Assembly: GCF_033446605.1 (NCBI RefSeq)
Contig: NZ_JAWQUO010000005.1
Coordinates: forward strand, 117,354-181,353
Length of the DNA stretch: 64,000 nt
Origin: Iodobacter sp025352645
GTDB taxonomy: Bacteria; Pseudomonadota; Gammaproteobacteria; Burkholderiales; Chitinibacteraceae
Direction of reading: 5' to 3'
In this document: in pieces, positions 1-8,223 of the stretch
Numbering within the stretch: position 1 is the stretch's first letter
Layout: every line of letters starts with the position of its first letter
Program-made: the position numbers and the translations under genes
The notes under the pieces: model-generated
Told to the model about the DNA's origin: nothing
Database searches by the model: none
The model's input: only the letters and a program-made list of their open reading frames with translations

Positions 1-2
1 CA

Positions 3-296
3 GTCGCTACAACACCCGCCCCCAATATCACCACAGCCAGCCCTAGCAATATTGCCGCCACCGCAGTGCCATACCCTAGCAGCCAACACACACCAAATGG
101 CTATACCGTGCAGGCAGGTGTCTTTTTACATGCAGAAAACGCAGGCAAATTACTGGCACAGCTTAAAACCGCTGGTGTACCCGCTTTTATAGAAACACGC
201 GTACAAATCGGCCCATTTAAAGACAAAGCCTCCGCCGATGCGGCAGCAGATAAATTAAAACGCCTCGGCATTGCACCCGTTGTACGTGGCAACTAA
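3..296 (+). CDS. SPOR-domain protein, C-terminal part (5' end outside window)
   Basis: The reading frame is open to the window edge, so this is the tail of a longer protein. An Ala/Thr/Pro-rich linker is followed by about 65 residues with a SPOR-domain pattern: a YTVQAGVF strand, a helix, then a second strand with VQIGPFKDKASA and a final helix ending in GIAPVVRGN. SPOR domains bind septal peptidoglycan stripped of stem peptides and occur in FtsN/DedD-type cell-division proteins and in RlpA. Linker plus C-terminal SPOR fits an FtsN/DedD-like membrane-anchored protein, but the N-terminus is missing, so the exact member cannot be named. The GTG at 66 is an internal codon, not a convincing start. 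It converges on ddl. Confidence 0.75.
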   Translation, partial: VATTPAPNITTASPSNIAATAVPYPSSQHTPNGYTVQAGVFLHAENAGKLLAQLKTAGVPAFIETRVQIGPFKDKASADAAADKLKRLGIAPVVRGN

Positions 297-373
297 GCGA
301 CCTTGTAGCTCGGCCACCTTGCCCGTGCGAATGATCTCGGTTTTACGCGCGGGCAAGAGTGCCACCTACACCT

Positions 374-1402
374 TCATTTAGCTGGCTGCAGCGCCAGTTG
401 GCAAATTCGCTCACACAGCGCCGAAAAGGGAATCCCTGCTGCTGCGGCGGCCTGTGGAAACAAGCTGGTTTCGGTCATTCCTGGCAGGGTATTCACCTCT
501 AAGCACCATAGCTGGCCCTGATCGTCCAGCCTGAAATCGCTACGACTGTAAGCCGACAATTTCAGCGCCTTATGCACAGTCAGCGCTAATTGCTGGGCGG
601 CTTGGGCGATGTTGGTGGGCACGTCGGCGGGGAATACTTCATGCACCGCGCCGCGCTGGTATTTGCTGTGGTAATCAAAGGTATCTTGTGCGCCAAGCAT
701 AATCTCCCCTACCGGCAGCGCGACTTCATCCAGCACGCCAACGGTTATTTCCCGACCGGCAATAAAGCGCTCCAACATCACCTCCGCACCAAAAGCACGT
801 GCATGCTCAATGGCAGTGGCCAAATGGTCTAGCTGATGCACCACAGTTAAACCTACCGTAGAGCCTTGAGTATTGGGTTTCACCACCAGTGGCAAGCCCA
901 ATTGGGCTTCAACTTCAGCAAAAAAGGTGGGGCTAAGCGCTTTAGGAGCCATTAACCACGGCGCGGTGGGCACGCCCGCCGCCACAAATAAACGCTTGGA
1001 TAAATCCTTATCCATCGCCACCGCACTGGCTAGATGATGACTACCGGTGTACGCCAAGCCAGCCAGCTCTAACATGGCTTGCACCGTACCATCCTCGCCA
1101 GTGCCGCCGTGCAGGGCCAGAAAATACACATCCACACCCGCTAAATCACCGCCAGTAAAAGCGCTACGCGGCTCAGCGCGAATTAAAGCCAGCGCATCGG
1201 AATCTGGCGGCAAGATGGATACTTGCTGACTTAATAATTGTTGCTCCTCGGCGGCATTTAATAAACCGGATGCAGTATCCACTGCCAACACTTGATGACC
1301 CGCACTGCGTAATGCGGCAACAATCTGTGCGCCGCTGGCAATGGAAACATCACGCTCTTCGCTGCTACCGCCCAAGAGCACGGCAATTTTCATTTTATTC
1401 AT
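374..1402 (-). CDS. ddl: D-alanine--D-alanine ligase
   Basis: ATP-grasp enzyme of 342 residues, in the usual range for Ddl, joining two D-Ala in the cytoplasm for peptidoglycan precursors. Visible features are the N-terminal LLGGSSEERDVS loop, ALHGGTGEDG near residue 100, the central ATP-grasp segment PLVVKPNTQGSTVGL, the MLERFIAGREITVGVL strand and the C-terminal metal/substrate site EVNTLPGMTETSLFP. It stands apart from a mur/fts cluster, so it may be the second (DdlA-type) copy of the genome; that cannot be decided here. The first ATG (MNKMKIAVL) is used; the second Met at residue 4 is equally possible. The 183-bp upstream gap to alaC is mostly a repeat. Confidence 0.93.
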   Translation of the reverse strand: MNKMKIAVLLGGSSEERDVSIASGAQIVAALRSAGHQVLAVDTASGLLNAAEEQQLLSQQVSILPPDSDALALIRAEPRSAFTGGDLAGVDVYFLALHGGTGEDGTVQAMLELAGLAYTGSHHLASAVAMDKDLSKRLFVAAGVPTAPWLMAPKALSPTFFAEVEAQLGLPLVVKPNTQGSTVGLTVVHQLDHLATAIEHARAFGAEVMLERFIAGREITVGVLDEVALPVGEIMLGAQDTFDYHSKYQRGAVHEVFPADVPTNIAQAAQQLALTVHKALKLSAYSRSDFRLDDQGQLWCLEVNTLPGMTETSLFPQAAAAAGIPFSALCERICQLALQPAK

Positions 1403-1432
1403 AAGGCAATCCTAAAAACGAGGGCTGTAAAG

Positions 1433-1562
1433 CAATCTTATCAACTTGAAGAGCAAGCCATTGATCGACAAACCGGCTTATCCTAGGGCGGGTGTAAGCC
1501 CCATTTTTAGCATCGCTCGCGGGTTGCACCCGCCCTACACCTAGCTTAAGTTGATACGATTG
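1433..1562. repeat. Dispersed palindromic repeat, family C (TATCAACTT ends)
   Basis: About 130 bp with inverted ends (CAATCTTATCAACTTGA on the left, the complement of TAAGTTGATACGATTG on the right). An inner palindrome has GGCGGGTGTAAGCCC facing GGGTTGCACCCGCC. The same end motif and the GCTCGCGGGTTGC core recur near 55.0 kb and 62.7-63.0 kb. It sits between ddl and alaC. The 62-codon open frame across it has no coding character. Confidence 0.6.
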
Positions 1563-1585
1563 AGCAGTAAGGCAAGCTTGCAAAC

Positions 1586-2788
1586 TTAATCCAGCAAGCC
1601 ATCGGCCTTAAACATGGCCTTGATTCCCCTGATGGCTTGACGGATACGCGACTCGTTTTCGATTAGAGCAAAGCGTACATAACCATCGCCGTAGTCTCCA
1701 AATCCAACGCCTGGCGAGACCGATACTTTGGCTTTTTCTAACAGCAGCTTGGCAAACTCCAGCGAGCCCATCTCGCGGTAAGCTTCAGGCAGCTCGGCCC
1801 AGATATACATCGATGCTTTGGGCTTCTCTACCATCCAGCCCGCTTCATGTAAGCCTTTGACCAGCACATCACGGCGGCTTTGATATTGTGCGGCGATGTC
1901 TTTTACGCACTGCTGATCGCCCTCTAGCGCGGCAATCGCGGCAATTTGCAGCGGCGTAAAGGTGCCGTAATCGTGGTAGCTTTTAATCCGCGCCAAAGCC
2001 GCTACCAGATCAGGGTTCCCCACCATAAAACCAATGCGCCAGCCCGCCATATTGTAGCTTTTGGATAAAGTGAAAAATTCGACGGCAATATCCTTCGCCC
2101 CTGGCACCTGCATAATCGACGGCGCTTTCCAACCATCAAATACAATATCGGCGTAAGCCAAATCGTGTACTACAAAAATATCGTGTTTTTTAGCTAGCGC
2201 GATCACACGTTCAAAAAAATCCAGCTCTACGCATTGCGCCGTTGGGTTGGATGGAAACCCCAAAACAATCATTTTAGGCTTAGGGTAGCTGCCCTTAATG
2301 GCCCGCTCCAGCTCGGCAAAAAAATCTACGCCCGGCGTCAGCGGCACGGAGCGGATATCCGCACCGGCAATCACCGCGCCGTAAATATGAATCGGATAAC
2401 TAGGATCAGGCACCAACACCGTGTCACCCTTATCCAACGTTGCCAGCATCAGATGCGCCAGCCCTTCCTTAGAGCCAATCGTGACAATCGCCTCTGAATC
2501 CGCATCGATTTCCACCTGATAGCGATCCAAATACCAGCGGCTGATTGCTCGGCGTAAGCGCGGAATACCTTTAGAGGTTGAATAGCCATGGGTATCGGGC
2601 CGCTGCACCGCCTCAACCAGCTTGGCCACAATATGCGCAGGCGTGGCCCCGTCTGGGTTGCCCATCGACATATCAATAATGTCCTCGCCACGGCGACGAG
2701 CCGCCATTTTTAGCTCGGCAGTAATATTAAAAACATAGGGAGGAAGGCGATCGATACGCGCAAAGCTGCGCTTGCCTGAAGCAGACAT
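1586..2788 (-). CDS. alaC: Alanine transaminase AlaC-type, PLP-dependent aminotransferase
   Basis: 400-residue fold-type I aminotransferase of the AlaC/YfdZ group, converting pyruvate plus glutamate to alanine plus 2-oxoglutarate. Diagnostic segments are DMSMGNPDGATP near residue 40, the PDPSYPIH stretch near 128-134, the NPT motif of LGFPSNPTAQ near 181, the HDLAYADIVFDG cofactor-binding segment and the Schiff-base lysine in TLSKSYNMAGWR (K243). Length and motif spacing match AlaC closely. LL-diaminopimelate aminotransferase is a related family, but the proteobacterial AlaC reading is preferred. A 297-bp gap separates it from the next gene on the same strand, so it is probably transcribed alone. 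Confidence 0.9.
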   Translation of the reverse strand: MSASGKRSFARIDRLPPYVFNITAELKMAARRRGEDIIDMSMGNPDGATPAHIVAKLVEAVQRPDTHGYSTSKGIPRLRRAISRWYLDRYQVEIDADSEAIVTIGSKEGLAHLMLATLDKGDTVLVPDPSYPIHIYGAVIAGADIRSVPLTPGVDFFAELERAIKGSYPKPKMIVLGFPSNPTAQCVELDFFERVIALAKKHDIFVVHDLAYADIVFDGWKAPSIMQVPGAKDIAVEFFTLSKSYNMAGWRIGFMVGNPDLVAALARIKSYHDYGTFTPLQIAAIAALEGDQQCVKDIAAQYQSRRDVLVKGLHEAGWMVEKPKASMYIWAELPEAYREMGSLEFAKLLLEKAKVSVSPGVGFGDYGDGYVRFALIENESRIRQAIRGIKAMFKADGLLD

Positions 2789-3085
2789 AGAGTATTCCTT
2801 AAACGTAAGCGCCCGGAACCGTCCGAGCGACGCAGGCCAACAGCGGCCGACCTTGGGGCCATGCTAAATGAAATTTAACAGAAAGACGAGGGAGTCCTAA
2901 GAAGGACTGTTTTAGAGGCTTGTTTTTGCAACAGCGATCAAATTTGGGCAAGGATGCATCCCTATTTAGCGCTTTAGGATAGCGATACTATAAGCTTACG
3001 CCACCAGCCCACACTAAATCAGGAGAGCCAAAATCGCTATTGTCAAGGTGCTGGGAATAACCGCTAGTCCAATACGCATTCAATT

Positions 3086-3787
3086 TTACAAACCTTGCAG
3101 TGCCCCCGCCAACCATTGCCGCAACATCGCCCGCCCTGCGACGACCGCTAGCTCTGCTTTCTGTTGGCTTTCTGCACGCAAAGCTGGAATAGAAATGTCC
3201 TCTTCAGATAGCTCGCCAGTATGGCCGATCAGCCAGGTTTCGATTTGTCTGCCGTCCACCTCAGGATGGAACTGTAAGCCCAAGCCGTAATATCCAATAG
3301 AGAAAGCCTGATTAAGCGTCAGCGCCGTGCTAGCCAGATGCAGCGCACCCTGCGGCAAATCAAAGGTATCGCCATGCCAGTGTAAGAACGGCACACCAGC
3401 CAAAGGTGCCAGTGCAGAAGCCTGCCCTGCAACACTCAACTGCAGGCTCCCCCAGCCAATTTCTTTCGCCTTACCCGGATACACTTTTGCGCCCAACGCT
3501 GCGGCCATCAGTTGTGCGCCAAGGCAAATCCCAAGCGTAGGTTTTTGTGCTGCAAGGCGGTGGGCAATGCCGCTTATTTCTTCTAACAAGTAAGGATAGT
3601 CGGCCGTCTGATACACGCCCAAGGGCCCGCCTAGCACCACAATCAGCGCTGCATTCAGCCATTCATCTTCACTCAATGTTTGCAGCCCTGCCTGCCGGTA
3701 TTCAATGCTAAAGCCCTGCTCTAATAAAACATTTTCAAAGCAGCCTAGGTTTTCAAAAGCGAGGTGTTGTAAGGCTATGCATTTCAT
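3086..3787 (-). CDS. Class I glutamine amidotransferase-like protein
   Basis: GATase1-fold protein of 233 residues. It has an oxyanion-type segment VVLGGPLGVY, the nucleophile elbow LGICLGAQL with the catalytic Cys, and a late FHPE (LQFHPEVDG) carrying the catalytic His and Glu, so the triad is complete. No synthetase domain is attached. This matches stand-alone GMP-synthase-like amidotransferases, which act on various substrates; the substrate cannot be told. The start is the ATG with AAAGGA seven bases upstream; an in-frame extension to 3853 lacks a ribosome site. Its neighbours give no pathway clue. Confidence 0.82.
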   Translation of the reverse strand: MKCIALQHLAFENLGCFENVLLEQGFSIEYRQAGLQTLSEDEWLNAALIVVLGGPLGVYQTADYPYLLEEISGIAHRLAAQKPTLGICLGAQLMAAALGAKVYPGKAKEIGWGSLQLSVAGQASALAPLAGVPFLHWHGDTFDLPQGALHLASTALTLNQAFSIGYYGLGLQFHPEVDGRQIETWLIGHTGELSEEDISIPALRAESQQKAELAVVAGRAMLRQWLAGALQGL

Positions 3788-3998
3788 AAAGCGTCCTTTG
3801 TATTTATGTTTGAGGCTGGATTTGTAAATGACTAAAAAACCTAAAAAAACCAAATTTAGCGCCTGTTTTTCTCGATGAAACGCCGTACCCTCTGCGTTCT
3901 CTATGGCTCAAGGTTTGAATTTTGGCTGCGTAACATCAGTTTAATAAGCAGCTACAGAGCACCATGAGTATGCTCTGCTGCGGAGTTCGCTTTAGGCT

Positions 3999-4529
3999 TT
4001 AGATTTGGCATTTTTCTGCATCGCACTTTAGTGATTCAAAATCCTCTACCGTTTTATCCACCGCAATAGGCTCCGCCAGCAAGCGCCCAATGGCGACGCC
4101 AAGCTGCAAATCGTCCATCACGCCAAAGTGTTGCATACGAATCACTCCCTGACGATCAATCAGTACAAAGGTAGGCGTACCTTGCATGGCATAGGCCTGC
4201 ATTGTCAGGGGGATGGGGCTGCTATCCGCCACCTGATCGATTCCCACCGAGAAGGGGATCCGGTATTCGTGCAAAAACACCTGCAAGACATCCGCCCCCA
4301 TCACCGCGTGATGCTCAAAAACCGTGTGCAGCCCAATTACAAGCAGCTCAGCGGGGGCAAAATTGCGGCTTACCGCTACGGCCTGTGGGATGCCATGGCT
4401 CACACAGCCTGGGCAAAGCATCTGAAATGCATGCAGCAAAACCACGCGTCCGCGCAAGCTTGCCAGCGATGGCACTGGCTGATTAAACCACTGAGAAACG
4501 CGTAGCTCTGGGGCTTGATGATGAGGCAT
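3999..4529 (-). CDS. Thioredoxin-fold redoxin (peroxiredoxin/TlpA-like)
   Basis: 176 residues with a redoxin pattern: an N-terminal LRGRVVLLHAF strand, then the redox-active CPGC motif at about residues 39-42, and a late GTPTFVLIDRQGVI segment with the cis-proline typical of thioredoxin folds. No signal peptide is seen, so it should act in the cytoplasm. A good AAAGGAAAG ribosome site precedes the ATG. It lies 48 bp downstream of an AhpD-like gene on the same strand, suggesting a shared role in thiol or peroxide metabolism, possibly under the MarR regulator further upstream. The C-terminus carries an extra Cys pair (KCDAEKC) of unknown use. Confidence 0.75.
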   Translation of the reverse strand: MPHHQAPELRVSQWFNQPVPSLASLRGRVVLLHAFQMLCPGCVSHGIPQAVAVSRNFAPAELLVIGLHTVFEHHAVMGADVLQVFLHEYRIPFSVGIDQVADSSPIPLTMQAYAMQGTPTFVLIDRQGVIRMQHFGVMDDLQLGVAIGRLLAEPIAVDKTVEDFESLKCDAEKCQI

Positions 4530-4577
4530 TTTACTTTCCTTTTTTGCAGGCAGGGCAGCTACGCCCTGCCGCCCTTT

Positions 4578-5123
4578 TTAAACCACTGGATTTAGCTTTA
4601 CTGCAGGGAAATCCACCGGCACCTGAAACGCCACATTCACGTAATTGGTAAACAGATTCAACGCCACATGCGCAAGAATTTCGACGATATGCTCGTCATC
4701 AAACCCTGCTGTGCGCAGCGCCTGCACATCGCTATCGCTTACCTGCCCACGCTCTTTCACCAGTTTTAATGCAAAGCTCAAAGCCGCCGAGGTTTTGGCG
4801 TCAGTAGACTGCCCAGCTTGTGCTGCGGCCATTTCAGCCTTACTCAGCCCCGCGTTCACCCCCAACAAGGTGTGCGCGGCGAGGCAATATTCGCAGCGGT
4901 TGTAATCCGCCACGGCAACGGCGATTTGCTCACCCAATTTCGCCCCCAGCACACCCGCACCCAAGGCACCAAAAGCAGTCCACATGCTTTTCAGCGCAGC
5001 GGGTGAATTAGCCACCGCCCTGAACATATTCGGCGTGGCGGCAAAAGCACCGTGGATTTGATCGAGCAATTGCTTACGATCGGCGGTTGTTTCGGTGGCA
5101 CTAATAAGATTTACGCGTGACAT
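4578..5123 (-). CDS. Carboxymuconolactone decarboxylase / AhpD-family protein
   Basis: 181-residue all-helical CMD/AhpD-like protein. The motif CEYCLAAH at about residues 77-84 has the CxxC pair and following His that form the peroxidase-type active site in AhpD relatives. Upstream is the family-typical stretch with TPNMFRAVANSP. Such proteins reduce peroxides or act as thiol-dependent peroxidase-related enzymes. It lies between the secreted-protein gene 5168-5899 and the redoxin gene, all on the minus strand and close-spaced, so the three may be co-transcribed. Confidence 0.85.
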   Translation of the reverse strand: MSRVNLISATETTADRKQLLDQIHGAFAATPNMFRAVANSPAALKSMWTAFGALGAGVLGAKLGEQIAVAVADYNRCEYCLAAHTLLGVNAGLSKAEMAAAQAGQSTDAKTSAALSFALKLVKERGQVSDSDVQALRTAGFDDEHIVEILAHVALNLFTNYVNVAFQVPVDFPAVKLNPVV

Positions 5124-5167
5124 TTTGATTCTCCAAAGTAAATAACAATCAGGCTCTCAGAAAAGAA

Positions 5168-5899
5168 CTACTCATTCACCTTACCCGGCAACGACAGGTT
5201 TCCTGACGCCACCTTGAACACATTCGCCACACATAGCAGGGGCGAATGAATGCTCTCGTTAACGCGCAGAGCGGCGCTGACGCCATCAAACCCCGCGCTA
5301 TTGACCACGCCGATATCATCAAAAGGCACGTGCACTTCCAGCGTATTGCCTTTAAAAATGGGGCTCCAGCCTGGGCTATCGATCAAAATTGGCAAGCCCG
5401 GCCAAGTTTTGGGCAGACGAGGCTGGCTCCCTGCGGCGATATCGACCACTTTTAAAGCATCCTTACCGCAAGCCTGATCAACCTGTAATACCACCCAATG
5501 CGAGTGCCAAAAATTGCCGTCATTCTTAGGATTGCCATCGCCGTTTTCATCAAATAGCGGGGTATCGTCAAAATCAGGGTGGACGGTCACGGCAAAGGCC
5601 AAAATACCGCTTTTAGGTTCAAAACCTACCATTGCTGGATCCAGCGTGGTGGGCCAAACGTAAGAAAATACTTGGCTACCGGCCAGCTTGCCGACTTTGG
5701 AGGGTTTTAATTTCCCCGCCTTGCCTGAAGTGACAATAGAGAAAATCGCCGTATTTCCCTCGGTGCGTATGCGGGTTTGCACCAAATCAAAAGAGGCTTG
5801 CACGCCCTTGGCCGCAGCACTTTGGATGCCATGCTGGTGGGCAAAACTGGCCGAACTGATTGCAGCGATAAATACTGCTAAATAGATATTTTTCATCAT
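5168..5899 (-). CDS. Secreted protein of unknown function
   Basis: 243 residues beginning with a clear Sec signal peptide (hydrophobic stretch ending ASFA, residues about 1-20), followed by a His-containing mature start (HQHG). No family is recognised. An acidic loop DENGDGNPKND near residues 117-127 resembles a calcium-binding EF-like loop and is followed by a His pair in FWHSHW. The protein is probably periplasmic. It is the first gene after a palindrome that is repeated upstream of the neighbouring marR gene, so it is the best candidate for MarR control, together with the AhpD-like and redoxin genes downstream. Confidence 0.7.
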   Translation of the reverse strand: MMKNIYLAVFIAAISSASFAHQHGIQSAAAKGVQASFDLVQTRIRTEGNTAIFSIVTSGKAGKLKPSKVGKLAGSQVFSYVWPTTLDPAMVGFEPKSGILAFAVTVHPDFDDTPLFDENGDGNPKNDGNFWHSHWVVLQVDQACGKDALKVVDIAAGSQPRLPKTWPGLPILIDSPGWSPIFKGNTLEVHVPFDDIGVVNSAGFDGVSAALRVNESIHSPLLCVANVFKVASGNLSLPGKVNE

Positions 5900-5937
5900 G
5901 ACTTCCTTGTAAAAGTTTACACAGCACGCGCATTAAA

Positions 5938-5950
5938 TTAGGAATCCTAA
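5938..5950. promoter_or_regulatory. Putative MarR operator, site 1
   Basis: A 13-bp palindrome, TTAGGAATCCTAA, begins 39 bp upstream of the ATG of the secreted-protein gene. Eleven of its bases are repeated in order at 6658-6670, upstream of the marR gene itself. Inverted TTAGG-type half sites at this distance are typical of MarR-family operators. The assignment is by position and repetition only. Confidence 0.6.
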
Positions 5951-5974
5951 CTAAATAACGCAAAAAAAAACACC

Positions 5975-6625
5975 CTAAAGATTTAGCCAGTTACGGCTTA
6001 CCACCTGCTCTTCGGCCGCAATATGCTCGGGGCAATCAAGGCGCAATAAAGCCTTAGGCAAGGGCGCATCAAGCAAGCGACAATGATGCGGCGCGGCTGG
6101 ATCTGCATGCACACCAGCAGCAAAATACTTACAACTTACACAAGCGCGGATTTCCGGAAAACGCTCCGCCCGCTGCAACTGGCCAATTAAGGCCAGCAAA
6201 GCACTAAACAACTCATTTTGCGCAGACTCCGGCAGGCCCTCTACCGCCGCGCTCGCAAACTGCATCGCAGCTGTTAGCTTTTGCGCCAATTCATGCCCCG
6301 CCAAGGTTAGCTTTAAGGCAACGGCACGGCCATCATCGGCTGCTTTTACTTTCTCCAGCAACCCTTTAGACGACAAGGATGCCACCGAATCGCTCGCGGT
6401 TGCGGTGGTTACACCCAACTGCTGAGCCATCCAAGACAAGCGCACCCCCTCACGGCGGCCATGCAAAATCTCCAACACATCCAGCTGAGTAGGGTTTAGT
6501 CCCTCTGCCGTAGCAAATTGCCATGCGCCGGTCCGCAGCACTGAAGCGATGCGGGAAATTGCACTGATAATTCTTTCACCCTTTGCAGGGGTATCGCCCC
6601 AAGGAGCTTTTTGATCGTTGTCCAT
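5975..6625 (-). CDS. MarR-family transcriptional regulator with Cys-rich C-terminal tail
   Basis: 216-residue protein. The winged helix-turn-helix covers residues about 35-140: LNPTQLDVLEILHGRREGVRLSW leads into the recognition-helix region, and DGRAVALKLTLAGHELA is the wing. Beyond the normal MarR length (about 150) is an extension with CVSCKYF, HHC and a final Cys, a possible metal or redox-sensing cluster of four cysteines. Adjacent redox-type enzymes fit an oxidant or thiol sensor. A near-copy of the operator palindrome sits 33 bp upstream of the start, which suggests autoregulation. phzF-like gene 6776 is divergent and could share the control region. Confidence 0.85.
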   Translation of the reverse strand: MDNDQKAPWGDTPAKGERIISAISRIASVLRTGAWQFATAEGLNPTQLDVLEILHGRREGVRLSWMAQQLGVTTATASDSVASLSSKGLLEKVKAADDGRAVALKLTLAGHELAQKLTAAMQFASAAVEGLPESAQNELFSALLALIGQLQRAERFPEIRACVSCKYFAAGVHADPAAPHHCRLLDAPLPKALLRLDCPEHIAAEEQVVSRNWLNL

Positions 6626-6657
6626 ACCGGCATCATGATACGGCCCCAGATAACTGT

Positions 6658-6670
6658 CAAGGATTCCTAA
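6658..6670. promoter_or_regulatory. Putative MarR operator, site 2
   Basis: Read on the minus strand this is TTAGGAATCCTTG, a one-arm-degenerate copy of the 5938-5950 palindrome, also flanked by ATTAA on the same side. It lies 33 bp before the marR start and 106 bp before the divergent phzF-like gene. This is a candidate autoregulatory site. Confidence 0.55.
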
Positions 6671-6775
6671 TTAATATTTAAAAGCCTGCTATTGCCTTGA
6701 ACATCAGAGTGGCAGCCTCACCTTGAACTGAGCAACGCCAAACTCAGCCAACCGACCATCAAGAGTGAATACACC

Positions 6776-7606
6776 ATGAATGTGCTAAAAATTGCTGCTT
6801 TTTCTGATGGATCGCAAGGCGGTAATCCAGCGGGGGTGGCGCTTTGCGACGCCTTACCTGACGCGCCCACCATGCAGCGTATTGCTAAGGAAGTCGGTTT
6901 TTCTGAAACCGTTTTTGCTGAACCAGACCCAAGCGGCTGGCGGCTTAGGTATTTCTCCCCTGAATCAGAAGTGCCATTTTGTGGCCACGCCACCATTGCA
7001 TTAGGTGCGGCGTTGGCGCTGCAAGCTGGCGATGGTGTGTTTCAACTCCAGCTTAATCACGCCAAAATCAGCGTAGAAGGCCACGCTCAAGGCGGCGAAT
7101 TAACTGCAGCATTGCAATCCCCACCTACCCACAGCAGCGCCGCCCCCGCCGAGCTGGTCACCGCCGCACTCAAGCTCTTTGCTCTCGATCAGCAAGACTT
7201 AGACTCGCGTATCAACCCCGCCCTCGCCCATGGCGGAGCAGATCATTTGGTGCTGCTGCTCAAGTCCCGCGCTGCGCTAGCGGCGATGCACTACGACTTA
7301 GACAGTGGGCGTCAGCTCATGAAAGACGCAGGCTTGGTGACTATCTTGCTGGCTTTTGCCGAGAACGATCAACTCTTTCACACCCGCAACCCTTTTGCAT
7401 CAGGCGGCGTGTATGAAGACCCCGCCACCGGCGCGGCAACTGCGGCCTTTGCTGGCTTGCTTAGAGATATAAACTGGCCACACGGCGGAGTGATCAATGT
7501 GATTCAAGGTGAAGACATGGGCATGCGCTCGTTATTGCGGGCAAAAATTGGCCCAACCCTTGGCGAATCCATCCGCGTGTCTGGCAGCGCCCACCTTATG
7601 GGGTAA
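6776..7606 (+). CDS. PhzF-family isomerase-like protein
   Basis: 276 residues with the diaminopimelate-epimerase-like fold of PhzF proteins. Seen are GGNPAGVAL near the N-terminus, the catalytic-type Glu in GFSETVF, PFCGHATIALG near residue 70 and the C-terminal EDPATGAATAAF. PhzF proteins isomerise small acids, for example trans-2,3-dihydro-3-hydroxyanthranilate in phenazine synthesis. No other phenazine genes are present, so it is one of the common stand-alone relatives of unknown substrate. It is transcribed divergently from marR across a 150-bp gap. Confidence 0.87.
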   Translation: MNVLKIAAFSDGSQGGNPAGVALCDALPDAPTMQRIAKEVGFSETVFAEPDPSGWRLRYFSPESEVPFCGHATIALGAALALQAGDGVFQLQLNHAKISVEGHAQGGELTAALQSPPTHSSAAPAELVTAALKLFALDQQDLDSRINPALAHGGADHLVLLLKSRAALAAMHYDLDSGRQLMKDAGLVTILLAFAENDQLFHTRNPFASGGVYEDPATGAATAAFAGLLRDINWPHGGVINVIQGEDMGMRSLLRAKIGPTLGESIRVSGSAHLMG

Positions 7607-7818
7607 AGCGGTGCTGCCGCATACTCAACCGCGGCGGCAGAGCAACGTCCTTGTCTGTAAGCCGCTGATTTAAAGCTTTCAAAGCCCCATCTTGCAAACC
7701 GCCATACACAAACATTAAATGTAAGTAGATCGTATCAATCCGTGGGCACGCCCACTCTACATTGACTCATGCGGCTAAAATTCACCTTTACGCATAGCAC
7801 TGCATAGCGGTTTATTTA

Positions 7819-7959
7819 GGGAACCTCGAAAAACCCATCCGGTCTCATAATACTGCGCTGCGCTTTAAAAAAACTTCCTTACATATCAAACATATGCAGC
7901 GTCGGCTTTTTTAAATCGCGCCTTGTCTTATTTAGAAATATAGGTTTTTCGAAGCCCCC
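7819..7959. repeat. Dispersed palindromic repeat, family B, copy 1
   Basis: 141-bp element with imperfect inverted ends GGGAACCTCGAAAAACC and the complement of GGTTTTTCGAAGCCCCC. A central ACATATCAAACATATGC segment is included. A second copy of almost the same length lies at 62581-62719. The rest of the 617-bp gap between the phzF-like gene and the M35 gene shows no gene. Confidence 0.65.
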
Positions 7960-8223
7960 TTTAGCCGATCAGTTTGATAAAAAAACAAAAAAACACCTGC
8001 TCTCACGAAACAAATGCCATCGTTTTTATATCAAAATAGTATTTACTTGTTATTCGAAGCACATTCAAACTTTATTGACTAGAGTAGATTCACGCACAAT
8101 AACAGCTTATCCCATTACTTTAAAAACAAACAGCCTATTCCTGCTCTGGCTTTAATTGCCATGGTATTGCTGCGTGCGTTATCCAGATCGTTTTAATCAC
8201 TCACTTTATTCTTGGAGTAAATA

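Noticed and set aside
1395..1583. 62-codon frame between ddl and alaC
   Set aside because: It lies across an inverted repeat, has no ribosome site and no recognisable protein pattern.
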